From a bacterium (GTDB taxonomy: Bacteria > SZUA-79 > Acidulodesulfobacterales > Acidulodesulfobacteraceae): DNA of 64,000 nucleotides. The stretch is from positions 806,001-870,000 of the forward strand of contig JAJYYR010000001.1 in NCBI GenBank assembly GCA_021800805.1, read 5' to 3'. Of the stretch, positions 24,246 to 33,551 are shown in pieces. How positions within the stretch are numbered: position 1 is the stretch's first letter; each line of letters begins with the position of its first letter. Under the pieces are notes generated by a model. That model saw nothing but the letters and a program-made list of their open reading frames with translations. It was not told the DNA's origin and did no database searches. Made by a program: the position numbers and the translations under genes.

Positions 24246-25990
24246 AAAATATCATTATACTTAATCTTACGCGTATGGGCGATATTATACAATCCACGGC
24301 CCTTTTCAAAAAAATAAAATTAGTTTATCCCGAAAGCCATGTCAAACTCGTTATATCTAAAGATTTTAACGAAATTGCCCCGTTTCTGCCGTGCGTCGAT
24401 GAAATTAAATCTATAAACGTTACAAGACTATCGGAGATTTTAAAACTTAATAATTTTGAATTTACGATAGATGTTTTAAATGCGTTAAATGAAATTTTCG
24501 AAGGAATTTTATACGTAAAGTACGACCTTGCCGTCAATCTTTCGCATGACGAATTCAGCGTATATTTTTTATATATATTAAATTCTTTAAAAAATATAGG
24601 TATATCTATAACGCGTGAAGGGGCTATAATTTCCAACGACGATATGATATCTTATATGTTTTCCGCCGTTAAAAACAGAAAAGTCAGCGTTTTAAATCTT
24701 GTAGATATTTACGAAAGAACCTTAAGGCTCAAAGACGTCAATAATAATAAAGTCCATATAAATAATATTTATCTCGATACCGAAAAAGAAATTGTCCGGA
24801 TTGGTCGGATTGCCCGGCGCGATATTTTAAAAGACGCCGGAATAGAAGAAGGCGATATTTTGATTTCATTTGCGATAGGAGCGTCTTCCGAATTTAAAAA
24901 GTGGCGTTACGATTATTTTGTCGAGCTTGCGAATATGCTTCTAAATTATAACGTCAAAATAAAAATAGCTTTGCTTGGAGCAGGGTACGACGTGGAAGCC
25001 GGAAATTATATAGAATCGGCAGTTTCAAGCAAAAGGCTTATAAACCTGACCGGCAAAACATCCGTTTCCGACCTTATTTTTTTAGTAAAGAGGTGCGCGC
25101 TGCTTATCACTCATGATACGGGAACAATGCATATAGGGGTTGCCGCAGGCGTTAAGCTTATAGTCATATATACCGGAAACGTGGGTTTTTTAGAAACCGG
25201 ACCGTATGCGGAAAACCAACTGCTTGTAGTGCCGGATATCGAATGTTTTCCATGCGAGTTTACTCTTAAGTGTATGAACCCTATATGTAAAAGCCTGATA
25301 AAACCGGAATATATTTACGATATGGCAAGAATGATTCTCGAAGACTTTCCTGCGGAAAATTACGGATTAATCTTATCTAAATATAAAAACTGCGGTATAA
25401 TTCCTTATATTTCGAGAATAGATTCAAAAAAATTCATCGATTTTTTACCTGCCGTTAAAAGAAAACTTAATTCTAAAGATTTAAAGATTAAAATGTTAAA
25501 ATTGGCATTGGAACATTATTATGAAAGAGATTATATCGAGATCGACGAAAACGAGGCAGAACTTTTTCTTGACTGTTTCGAAGCCTTAGAATATAATTTT
25601 AACTCAGATATAAACGAGGAACTAGATGCAATCGAAAGCCTTGCCGATTTTTGTAAAAAAGGCATTTCGGAGGCAAAAAAAATCGTGCGTTTAGCCGTCG
25701 ATGATCCTTTTAATTCTGAAAAAATAAATGAATATATGGGCAATATAAAATCCATAGATTTTGAGTTAAAATATATCTCTTCCGTTTACGACAGCTTTTC
25801 TTTATTTAATCAAATTCACGTCATAAATCAGAACAGTTCCGTAAGTTATGATTTATTCGGTCTTGCCGTGGATTCGCTTAAAAACTATTCGCGGTATAAA
25901 CTTCAATTAAATATATATAAAAGAGTTTTGCTGATGTTTTTAGATAAAATAAACCGTAATATTAATTATAAAACGGAGGGTAAAATATGA
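24242..25990 (+). CDS. Second GT9 (heptosyltransferase-like) glycosyltransferase
   Basis: The 582-residue protein starts at a TTG overlapping the previous stop (TTGA). The GT9 entry IIILNLTRMGDIIQSTALFKKI appears at once and supports that start. The donor-site motif ITHDTGTMHIGVAAGVKLIVIYTG follows near 295-317, then CFPCEF and a long helical C-terminal extension, as in the GT9 at 20837. The two probably arose by duplication. The C-terminal extensions (about 200 residues, acidic, helical) are not part of standard heptosyltransferases and may dock the flagellin chaperone complex or partner enzymes; that is speculation. Confidence 0.77.
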   Translation: MKNIIILNLTRMGDIIQSTALFKKIKLVYPESHVKLVISKDFNEIAPFLPCVDEIKSINVTRLSEILKLNNFEFTIDVLNALNEIFEGILYVKYDLAVNLSHDEFSVYFLYILNSLKNIGISITREGAIISNDDMISYMFSAVKNRKVSVLNLVDIYERTLRLKDVNNNKVHINNIYLDTEKEIVRIGRIARRDILKDAGIEEGDILISFAIGASSEFKKWRYDYFVELANMLLNYNVKIKIALLGAGYDVEAGNYIESAVSSKRLINLTGKTSVSDLIFLVKRCALLITHDTGTMHIGVAAGVKLIVIYTGNVGFLETGPYAENQLLVVPDIECFPCEFTLKCMNPICKSLIKPEYIYDMARMILEDFPAENYGLILSKYKNCGIIPYISRIDSKKFIDFLPAVKRKLNSKDLKIKMLKLALEHYYERDYIEIDENEAELFLDCFEALEYNFNSDINEELDAIESLADFCKKGISEAKKIVRLAVDDPFNSEKINEYMGNIKSIDFELKYISSVYDSFSLFNQIHVINQNSSVSYDLFGLAVDSLKNYSRYKLQLNIYKRVLLMFLDKINRNINYKTEGKI

Positions 25991-26622
25991 AATTGTACAT
26001 TGACGAAAATTTAAAAGACGGGATTTCGGGAGCAGGCAGTATGCACGATATTTTGTACGGCGATATAAAAAATCTGATTCCGGCGGGTATGGTAATAAAG
26101 AATATCCATATAAACGGAAAAAAATATGACGACCTTATGTTAAATATCGATAAATCCAAAGCCTTTAAGCTCTCGGATGAGGACGAGATTAAAGTAACCA
26201 CTATGAGCCAGCTCGAACTTTTAATCGGTTCGATAGACGCCGCTTTAGTCTTTTTAAAAGCGTTTAAGAGCGGTATAGTTAAAACGACAGATGAAATAAG
26301 ATGGGGGAACAGCGCAGGCGGCTTTAATAATTTTGCGGAGTATCTCAAAGGGCTTACGACTTTTATTCAGATAATGGAAAAGATATCGGAGTTTTTAAAA
26401 ATAGATTATAATAATCTTGTTTACGCAGGCAAAAGCGTCCAGACCTATTTCAACGACCTTGAAAAAATTCTTTCTTCCGTTCTTTCCACGCAGATTGAAC
26501 AGGACCACGTCCTGCTTGCCGATATAGTAGAGTTTGAACTGAAACCCAATATAGACATTTGGGGCAGTATTTTGGAAGATATGAAAACTAAAATAAACGG
26601 TACCGCTAATGCAGACAAATGA
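25987..26622 (+). CDS. Unknown protein of the flagellin-modification operon
   Basis: I do not recognise this 211-residue soluble protein. It has no signal peptide, membrane segment or cysteine. The N-terminal 70 residues alternate strands and turns (KNLIPAGMVIKNIHINGKKYDDLML, DEDEIKVTTMSQLELL). The rest is predicted helical, with evenly spaced hydrophobics and acidic residues. It is coupled to both neighbours: its ATG overlaps the previous stop (ATGA) and its end overlaps the sulfotransferase by 14 nt. That places it firmly within the glycosylation/sulfation operon, perhaps as an adaptor. Confidence 0.7.
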   Translation: MKLYIDENLKDGISGAGSMHDILYGDIKNLIPAGMVIKNIHINGKKYDDLMLNIDKSKAFKLSDEDEIKVTTMSQLELLIGSIDAALVFLKAFKSGIVKTTDEIRWGNSAGGFNNFAEYLKGLTTFIQIMEKISEFLKIDYNNLVYAGKSVQTYFNDLEKILSSVLSTQIEQDHVLLADIVEFELKPNIDIWGSILEDMKTKINGTANADK

Positions 26623-27553
26623 CCTTAAAAAGAAGCGGGTTATAGCGGTAATAGGAGTTCAGCGAAGCGGTACGAGCGCAATTACGAAAGGTATTCAGAC
26701 TTTAGGGGTTAACCTCGGAGAATTTTACGGATCCGATATTACAGGTGCGGATAACGAAAAGGGGTATTTCGAAGATTTAGAGATAAGCGCATTAGACATC
26801 GGAATGCTTAATTCAATCGGTTATACGTGGAATAATCCGGTTTTACCTATATTTGACGATGATACTAAACATGTCTTATCGGCTTTTAATCCGGTTGCCG
26901 TAAACATAATAGAAAGAAGGCTTGAAAATACCAAACTATTTGGATTGAAAGACCCGAATATCGCAAAACTGCTTCCGTTCTGGAATGATATTTTCGGCAG
27001 TTTAGGTATCGAACCGGCATATGTTATCGCCTGCCGCAACCCTTTAAGCGCTGCAAAATCGATGCAGAAAAGGGACGGATTCGATATAGTAAATGGCGCT
27101 TATATCTGGCTCGGCGCAGTTATGGCTTCTTTGATACATTCTGCCGGTTATAACAGAATAGTCGTGGATTACGACGAGTTGATAAAAGACCCTGAAAAAC
27201 AGCTTAGAAGGATTGCGGAGCGTTTTGATTTAGAATTTGACGGTGAAAGTTCCATGTTTAAGGATTATAAGAATTATTTTTTGAGCGAATCTCTGAGACA
27301 TACCGTTTTTAGTATAGACCATCTTGCCGCCGACGATGAAATTCCGCCTAAAATTACCGAACTTTATGTTTTGCTGAAAAGTATCGCGGCGGATGAAACT
27401 TCCATAGACGGCGCAGAATCCGCGGCAAAGATTAATAAAATTTATTCATGGATGACGGAACTTCGTTCGACCCTTTTATATATGCAGGCGCAATTCGATG
27501 CGTTGCTTCAATTAAAAAAAGAGTCTGAAGAGAAAGGCGCAAAATGTCCCTAA
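26609..27553 (+). CDS. PAPS-dependent sulfotransferase-family protein
   Basis: The 314-residue cytoplasmic protein has the sulfotransferase 5'-phosphosulfate loop GVQRSGTSAIT at 16-26. The 3'-phosphate-binding pattern ACRNPLSAAKSM follows near 140-152, with KDPN (about 113) and the VVDYDELIKDP region after it. The family moves sulfate from PAPS to hydroxyls, commonly of sugars. Directly downstream and overlapping by 10 nt is cysC, which makes PAPS, so donor and transferase are co-produced. Set within a row of glycosyltransferases behind fliS, the likely acceptor is a flagellin-linked glycan. Acceptor identity is not visible. Confidence 0.75.
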   Translation: MQTNDLKKKRVIAVIGVQRSGTSAITKGIQTLGVNLGEFYGSDITGADNEKGYFEDLEISALDIGMLNSIGYTWNNPVLPIFDDDTKHVLSAFNPVAVNIIERRLENTKLFGLKDPNIAKLLPFWNDIFGSLGIEPAYVIACRNPLSAAKSMQKRDGFDIVNGAYIWLGAVMASLIHSAGYNRIVVDYDELIKDPEKQLRRIAERFDLEFDGESSMFKDYKNYFLSESLRHTVFSIDHLAADDEIPPKITELYVLLKSIAADETSIDGAESAAKINKIYSWMTELRSTLLYMQAQFDALLQLKKESEEKGAKCP

Positions 27554-28170
27554 AAAATCACTCAAGCCCTTGCATAGTCTGGCACGAGCATAAGATAAAA
27601 AGAAGAGACAGGGAAAAACTTAAAAACCAAAAAGGGTGCGTGTTATGGCTTACAGGACTCAGCGGATGCGGCAAAAGCACTATCGCAAATATACTCGAAG
27701 AAGTTTTGAACTCCGAAGGCCGTCATACTTATTTACTGGACGGGGACAATATACGGCACGGACTTAGCAGGGGGCTTGGATTTTCGGAAGAAGACAGGCT
27801 GGAAAATATAAAAAGGGTTGCCGAATCTGCTAAGCTTTTCGTCGATGCCGGAATAATAGTAATAGCGTCGTTTATTTCGCCTTTAAGAAAGCAGAGGACG
27901 GCGGCTAAGGAAATAATAGGTACAGACGACTTTATAGAAATTTTTATAGACACGCCTTTTCATGAATGCGTAAAAAGGGACGCCAAGGGATGGTATAAAA
28001 AAGCGCTTAACGGCGAAATCGAAAACTATACGGGCGTCGATGCAGCTTATGAAAAACCGATTAATGCCGATATATATATAGATACATCAAAAACCTGTGC
28101 CTCGGATGCCGTAGGGAAAATAGTCGAGTTTTTGAAATCTGTAGGAATAATATTACCTTTTAATTTATGA
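27544..28170 (+). CDS. cysC: Adenylylsulfate (APS) kinase
   Basis: The 208-residue kinase makes PAPS from APS and ATP. It has Walker A GLSGCGKST (38-46), the DGDNIRHGLSRGLGFSEEDR substrate region, the FISPLRKQR motif, and DAKGWYKKA and TGVDAAYEKP towards the C-terminus. All are canonical for CysC alone; no sulfurylase domain is fused and no cysDN or sat lies in the window. The gene overlaps the sulfotransferase before it and, by 4 nt, the large glycosyltransferase after it. It is thus a dedicated PAPS source inside this operon rather than part of a sulfate-assimilation cluster. Confidence 0.92.
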   Translation: MSLKNHSSPCIVWHEHKIKRRDREKLKNQKGCVLWLTGLSGCGKSTIANILEEVLNSEGRHTYLLDGDNIRHGLSRGLGFSEEDRLENIKRVAESAKLFVDAGIIVIASFISPLRKQRTAAKEIIGTDDFIEIFIDTPFHECVKRDAKGWYKKALNGEIENYTGVDAAYEKPINADIYIDTSKTCASDAVGKIVEFLKSVGIILPFNL

Positions 28171-31100
28171 ACCACAAATTATTATATATTTTCGGCGAAG
28201 AGGCGGTTAACGAATCTATTATAAAAATAGTAGAAGAGGTTAACAGCGAAGTAGTTTTTAGTTTTAGAGTTCCAAAGGATTATATTTATCTGCCGTTGTT
28301 GGAAGAAAAATTAAATCAAAATAATTTATTGGTTTGCGGTATAAGCGAAAATTCCGACGAGATTGCAATAGCCGTAAAAAAATGCGTAGATATAAATCAT
28401 GTCGGTTTAACTTTTGACGCAACGGAAGAAAATGCCGCCGATTATAAATATATAATAAAATTATTTTCCAATATATCGGGCTCTTCCGTTAAAAAATTAA
28501 CCTTAAAAGGCATAAACGACAAATTTACGTATGAAGAAATAGAAAAACTTTTTTCGGAAACATACAGGGTACTGTCATTTGGGTCGGAGTTTTATTTGGA
28601 ATATGCCGGAACGGAAGTTTCCGAATATCTTTTAAAAGGCTATCTTGAATATGCAGGTTTTGTCGATGTTTTTCCTGCCGTTTCCCCCGGCAAATATGAA
28701 TACGGAAAAATCAAAATATCGTCGAAAAAAAGCGGCTTATCGGAGTTATCTAAAAAGCCTAAAAAGGTTTTATTAAATATAGACTCAGATAAACCTGAAA
28801 CTTTATTAAATTTTACCGTTTTTATCAGGGATTTACATAATAGGTATAATAATTGGGATTTGTATTTAGTTTCGGAGGAATGGAAATTTTTTGATGAAAA
28901 TATTTACTTAAAATATTGTTCAAACGAAATGCCTCTCCAAAAAATAGATTATATCATTTATATAGACGATTCTAATCCAATCCCTGAAATAGATTACGAA
29001 TTTAAAAAAATAGACGGCCGTAAACCCGACTTGTTTTATTCGCAGGAAAATTTAATTAACGCAAAAAATTATCTCGAAAAAAATAATATTGATTTAGACG
29101 ATTTTTTTATTATTATCGATTCCACATCTGTCACATTCAAAGAAAGCATTTTAGAAAAATTTAATTCGGATTTTCCCTATATTGTAAAAATAGGTTTTAA
29201 AGTTTTATTAGCCGGGAACGATTTTGATTCTTTGCCGCTAAAAGACAGGGCATTAATTATGCAGTCGTCGTCTTTTTATGCCGGAGACGGTTTTAATTGT
29301 TTTTTAGCCGATTTACTGTATATTCCATGTCTTAACGTTGTTTCAGAAGGCTTGTCAAATAAAACTAATTATAAAAGAGAATACAAAACAGGCAATTATG
29401 ACGTATCTATAATAATACCCGCTTATAATAATTTTAATTTTACGAAACAGTGTATTTATTCCATATTTAAAAATCATCCGCTTTTAAATTTTGAAATAAT
29501 CTTAATAGATAACGGTTCGACCGACCGAACAAAAGAATTTTTTAACGGTTTTAACGAATTGAAAAATTTCAAGTTTATTGTTAACGAAGAAAACTTGGGA
29601 TTTGCCAAAGCTTCCAATCAAGGGGTAAAAATCGCCGAATCGGAAAATTTATTGTTTCTTAATAACGATACCGTGGTATCTAAGGGAGCTATAGGCGAAT
29701 TATATTATTCATTAAATTCCGATGTATCAGAATCTAATTCTTTAAATGTTGCCGCTTGCGGTTCATTACTTCTTTATCCCGATAAAAAAATTCAACAGGC
29801 AGGGATAATGTTCGATGAACGTTTAGTTCCGTACAATGCCTATTCGGGGATGGAAATATCGGGATGCAAAGAATTAGACGTCAAAAACGCTGTATATCTA
29901 AGAAGTTTTAATGCTATAACTGCGGCATGCCTTATGGTAAAAAAAGAAATATTCGAAAAGGCGGGCGGTTTCGACGATGGTTATATTAACGGCTTTGAGG
30001 ATGTAGATTTATGCCTAAAAATGAGAGAAACCGGTTACAAACTGATATTTAACCCTAAAAGTATCGTTTTTCATTTTGAAGAAAAAACTGCCGGCAGAAA
30101 AAAGCACGATTTAGAGAACATTAATCGTTTTATGGAAATATGGAAGCATAGATATAAAAGGGATAATTATATTTTAGCGGAAAAGGACAATTTATTTATT
30201 TCCAATAAATCGAAAGAAAATTTTTCCAAAAATATCATTTCATTTAATCATATCAAGGCTGCCGAAGATAAAATAGACGAACTTTTATTTGAAAAAAAAT
30301 ATGAAGAAGCGCTAAAACTATGTAATGATATTTTAATTTTAGATAAATATAATATAAAAATTCGCAAGAAATGTGAAGAAATAAAAAAAAGTTTTGAATT
30401 GTCGGATCCAGAAAAAGACTTAGAATCGTTACTGGAAGAAAAAGAAAAAGCGCTTTTTTTGTATCAAAGCATTATCGACAATATTCTTAAAAACAATAAG
30501 CAAACAATACAAGTATCCTTTGACGAAAATGAATTGTATAAGATATGGATAAAATATAACGAGCCTTCAAATGCCGAACTTGAAAAACAGAGAACTTTCC
30601 GTTTTAAATGCAATCCAAAAATTAGCATCATTATGCCTGTTTACAACACCCCCGAAGAATATCTTAAAAAAGCTATAGAATCCGTAATTAACCAGACTTA
30701 TCCATATTGGGAATTATGCATTGCGGACGACGCTTCCACGGAAATTCACGTGAAAGAAATCCTCAAGTATTATAAAGAAAAAGACGAAAGAATCAAAGTT
30801 ATATACAGAACCGAAAACGGGCATATTTCTAAAGCTTCGAATAGCGCTCTATCGCTTGCCGCCGGAGACTATATCGCACTTTTAGACCACGACGATGAAC
30901 TTCCCGAGTTTGCTTTGTTTTTCGTTGTAAAAGAAATAAACGATCATCCCGAAGTTAAGTTGATTTACAGCGACGAGGACAAATTATATTTCGACGAAAG
31001 CAGGGTTTCGTCCTATTTTAAATCGGATTGGAATCCCGATTTGTTTTTATCCCAAAATATGATAAGTCATCTGGGCGTTTATAAAAAATATATAGTTGAT

Positions 31101-32225
31101 GAAATAGGCGGTTTTAGAGAAGGTTACGAGGGTTCGCAGGATTACGATTTGGCGCTCAGGTTTATAGAAAAAGTAAAACCAAATGAAATAAGGCACATTC
31201 CAAGAGTGTTATATCATTGGAGGATGACCGAAGGTTCGACGGCGGTTAGCGTCGAAAGTAAATCCTATGCCGTCATAGCCGCAAGAAAAGCCGTGCAAGA
31301 CCATCTCGACAGACTAAATGTAAAAGCTAAAGTGGTCGAAGCACCTTTGCTGCCTATGTATCAGCTTGTCATTTACGATATAGGGAATAACCCCTTAGTA
31401 AGCATAATAATTCCGACGCATAACGGAGACGATATATTAAAGAAATGCATAGACGGCATACTTACGAAAACAACTTATAAAAACTACGAGATTATAATAG
31501 TTAATAATAACAGTAATGACGAGCAAACGTTAAAATATTTAAAGTTGATAGATGGGAGCGATAATATTAGAGTCATAGATTATAATAAACCTTTTAATTA
31601 TTCCGCTATTAATAATTTTGCCGTAAAATTCGCAAAAGGCGACATAATAGTTCTTTTAAATAACGATACCGAAGTTATTAGCGGCGACTGGTTAAGGGAA
31701 CTCGTTTCCCATGCTTTGCGTCCCGAAGTCGGAGCTGTGGGCGCAAAACTTTTATATCCTGACGATACGATTCAGCATGCGGGAATAATAATCGGAGGAG
31801 AAGGCATTGCAACGCATGCATATTACCATTTCGACAAAGATGATGCAAGTTATTTTGGCAGAGCTAATTTACTACAAAATTGCTCGGCAGTTACAGGCGC
31901 ATGTATGGCTATAAGAAGAGAGGTATATGAAAAGGTTGGCGGTATGGATGAAAATTTACCGATAAACTATAATGATATTGATATTTGTATTAAAGCTATG
32001 CAATTGGGATATTATAATGTTTATACGCCTTACGCAATGCTTTATCATTACGAATATAAAACCATAGCATATGAGAATATAGAAGAAAAAAAGATTATAT
32101 TGAGAAAAGAAATAGATTATTTCAAAACGAAATGGGGTAAAATCGCAGAGAATGATTTTGCGCATAGCATTAATCTATCTCTGGAGGCAGATGCTCTATC
32201 CCATTTCCTACAACATAATTCGTAA
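28167..32225 (+). CDS. Giant three-domain GT2 glycosyltransferase
   Basis: The 1352-residue protein contains three GT-A family 2 modules, starting near residues 411 (VSIIIPAYNNFNF, FLNNDT), 818 (ISIIMPVYNTPEEYL, LLDHDDEL) and 1077 (VSIIIPTHNGDD, LLNNDTEV). Modules 1 and 3 have the DV/DID-type acceptor region typical of rhamnosyl-like transferases (GFEDVDLCLKM, NYNDIDICIKA). The first 400 residues hold a degenerate methyltransferase-like segment (YRVLSFGSEFYLEYAG) of unclear use. A helical, repeat-like linker separates modules 1 and 2. Such proteins build or extend oligosaccharides processively. It is the last gene of the overlapping series that starts at flagellin. Confidence 0.82.
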   Translation: MNHKLLYIFGEEAVNESIIKIVEEVNSEVVFSFRVPKDYIYLPLLEEKLNQNNLLVCGISENSDEIAIAVKKCVDINHVGLTFDATEENAADYKYIIKLFSNISGSSVKKLTLKGINDKFTYEEIEKLFSETYRVLSFGSEFYLEYAGTEVSEYLLKGYLEYAGFVDVFPAVSPGKYEYGKIKISSKKSGLSELSKKPKKVLLNIDSDKPETLLNFTVFIRDLHNRYNNWDLYLVSEEWKFFDENIYLKYCSNEMPLQKIDYIIYIDDSNPIPEIDYEFKKIDGRKPDLFYSQENLINAKNYLEKNNIDLDDFFIIIDSTSVTFKESILEKFNSDFPYIVKIGFKVLLAGNDFDSLPLKDRALIMQSSSFYAGDGFNCFLADLLYIPCLNVVSEGLSNKTNYKREYKTGNYDVSIIIPAYNNFNFTKQCIYSIFKNHPLLNFEIILIDNGSTDRTKEFFNGFNELKNFKFIVNEENLGFAKASNQGVKIAESENLLFLNNDTVVSKGAIGELYYSLNSDVSESNSLNVAACGSLLLYPDKKIQQAGIMFDERLVPYNAYSGMEISGCKELDVKNAVYLRSFNAITAACLMVKKEIFEKAGGFDDGYINGFEDVDLCLKMRETGYKLIFNPKSIVFHFEEKTAGRKKHDLENINRFMEIWKHRYKRDNYILAEKDNLFISNKSKENFSKNIISFNHIKAAEDKIDELLFEKKYEEALKLCNDILILDKYNIKIRKKCEEIKKSFELSDPEKDLESLLEEKEKALFLYQSIIDNILKNNKQTIQVSFDENELYKIWIKYNEPSNAELEKQRTFRFKCNPKISIIMPVYNTPEEYLKKAIESVINQTYPYWELCIADDASTEIHVKEILKYYKEKDERIKVIYRTENGHISKASNSALSLAAGDYIALLDHDDELPEFALFFVVKEINDHPEVKLIYSDEDKLYFDESRVSSYFKSDWNPDLFLSQNMISHLGVYKKYIVDEIGGFREGYEGSQDYDLALRFIEKVKPNEIRHIPRVLYHWRMTEGSTAVSVESKSYAVIAARKAVQDHLDRLNVKAKVVEAPLLPMYQLVIYDIGNNPLVSIIIPTHNGDDILKKCIDGILTKTTYKNYEIIIVNNNSNDEQTLKYLKLIDGSDNIRVIDYNKPFNYSAINNFAVKFAKGDIIVLLNNDTEVISGDWLRELVSHALRPEVGAVGAKLLYPDDTIQHAGIIIGGEGIATHAYYHFDKDDASYFGRANLLQNCSAVTGACMAIRREVYEKVGGMDENLPINYNDIDICIKAMQLGYYNVYTPYAMLYHYEYKTIAYENIEEKKIILRKEIDYFKTKWGKIAENDFAHSINLSLEADALSHFLQHNS

Positions 32226-32277
32226 TGTAATATTTAAAACCTGACATTGCAATCTTTTCCATTGATTAATCTCACTT

Positions 32278-33459
32278 TTAATAAAAATGTAAAACGCGAC
32301 TTAATATTTTGTATTGATTTGCAAATGGAATTAGTCGGCTTTTTACTCCGTCTATACTGACGCCGTGAGTATATGCCCAAATTATAAGATTGTTTATCCA
32401 TTTCGGATTTGCACCAGAAAAAGTTATCTGTAAATCCGGACGAGTTCTATAAATGCCAAATAATACATTTAATCCCTTTCTATATTCGGGATATTTTATT
32501 ATTAATTTTAAATAATCTATAGTTGCAAGAAATAAATTAAAATTTTTAAGATATTTTATAGGAATAAAAGATAAAATTATTGAAAACATTGTTGTTTTTA
32601 TATTTGATACTTTATAAATATAACTTAAATTACCGAAGACCTTTCTTATAGATATTCCTCCTTTAGTTTTAAAATATTCAAGCCGTTCAAGCGTGAACAT
32701 GTTTGCATAATAACCATGATCTTTTATACATTTTTCCTTTGATGCGTTGGAATAGCTTGGAGGAAGAGATTTAATAGATTTGTACCAAGTCTCCCCAAAG
32801 ACTTTAAAAACATCATTATGCCAAGTAGGTTGTCCAATTATATCGAAATTTTTTAATATTGGATATGATAACCATAAAAGTTTAAAATCATGGGAAGCAA
32901 TATACTCAAAAACTATTAAAACCTGCAAAAATATGTTTCCGTGATATTTCTTAAAATTGGCTTGCTGAATTATTTTTTCACTATATATCAACGAACTCAT
33001 TAATGTCATGTGCCATCCTAAGTCTATGATGACCTCTTCATGATTAGTATATATGCGTGATTCTATATTTTTTATTCTACTAATCTCATTGACAACCAAT
33101 ATATCAATGTTATCTAAAGTAGTTAAATATTTGATTGTTTCTTCAAATAAATTTACATTAGTTATTCCATTATGATCGTTTAATAACCACCTATATTTTG
33201 TATTACTGAATTTTAAAACCTTTTCAAAGTTAGCATCAGGTCCGATATTGGTTTCATTTTTTTGGTAAAATATGTATGGATAGATTTTCTGAAGTGATAA
33301 TATATATAATTCTGTGTTATCTGTTGAAGCGTTATCGCAAATAAAAATTTTTATTTCATATTTTTTAATTTTTTCAATTAAATCGGGCAATGATAGCTTT
33401 AATGTATTTTCACGATTGTATGTTGCTATGCAAAATGATAATAAATTATTTATTTTCAT
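32278..33459 (-). CDS. GT2-family glycosyltransferase in an AT-rich island
   Basis: The 393-residue protein starts with a GT2 entry LLSFCIATYNRENTLKLSLPDLIEKI and continues with ICDNASTDNTE and a WLLNDHNG segment in place of the usual DxD. The C-terminal half has aromatic, hydrophobic patches that could bind membrane or acceptor. Codon use is markedly AT-rich compared with the genes on either side of the 32-37 kb block, suggesting transfer from another lineage. It is convergent with the giant GT2 gene and lies downstream of the deoxysugar genes on the same strand. Substrate unknown. Confidence 0.72.
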   Translation of the reverse strand: MKINNLLSFCIATYNRENTLKLSLPDLIEKIKKYEIKIFICDNASTDNTELYILSLQKIYPYIFYQKNETNIGPDANFEKVLKFSNTKYRWLLNDHNGITNVNLFEETIKYLTTLDNIDILVVNEISRIKNIESRIYTNHEEVIIDLGWHMTLMSSLIYSEKIIQQANFKKYHGNIFLQVLIVFEYIASHDFKLLWLSYPILKNFDIIGQPTWHNDVFKVFGETWYKSIKSLPPSYSNASKEKCIKDHGYYANMFTLERLEYFKTKGGISIRKVFGNLSYIYKVSNIKTTMFSIILSFIPIKYLKNFNLFLATIDYLKLIIKYPEYRKGLNVLFGIYRTRPDLQITFSGANPKWINNLIIWAYTHGVSIDGVKSRLIPFANQYKILSRVLHFY

Positions 33460-33551
33460 TAATTTTATTTATAATTTTCCTGTTTTTTTAGTTATGAGTA
33501 GATTTCTCTCGTAAAGTTTAAACTACCTTCCAAAGTCAAGACAAAAAATTA

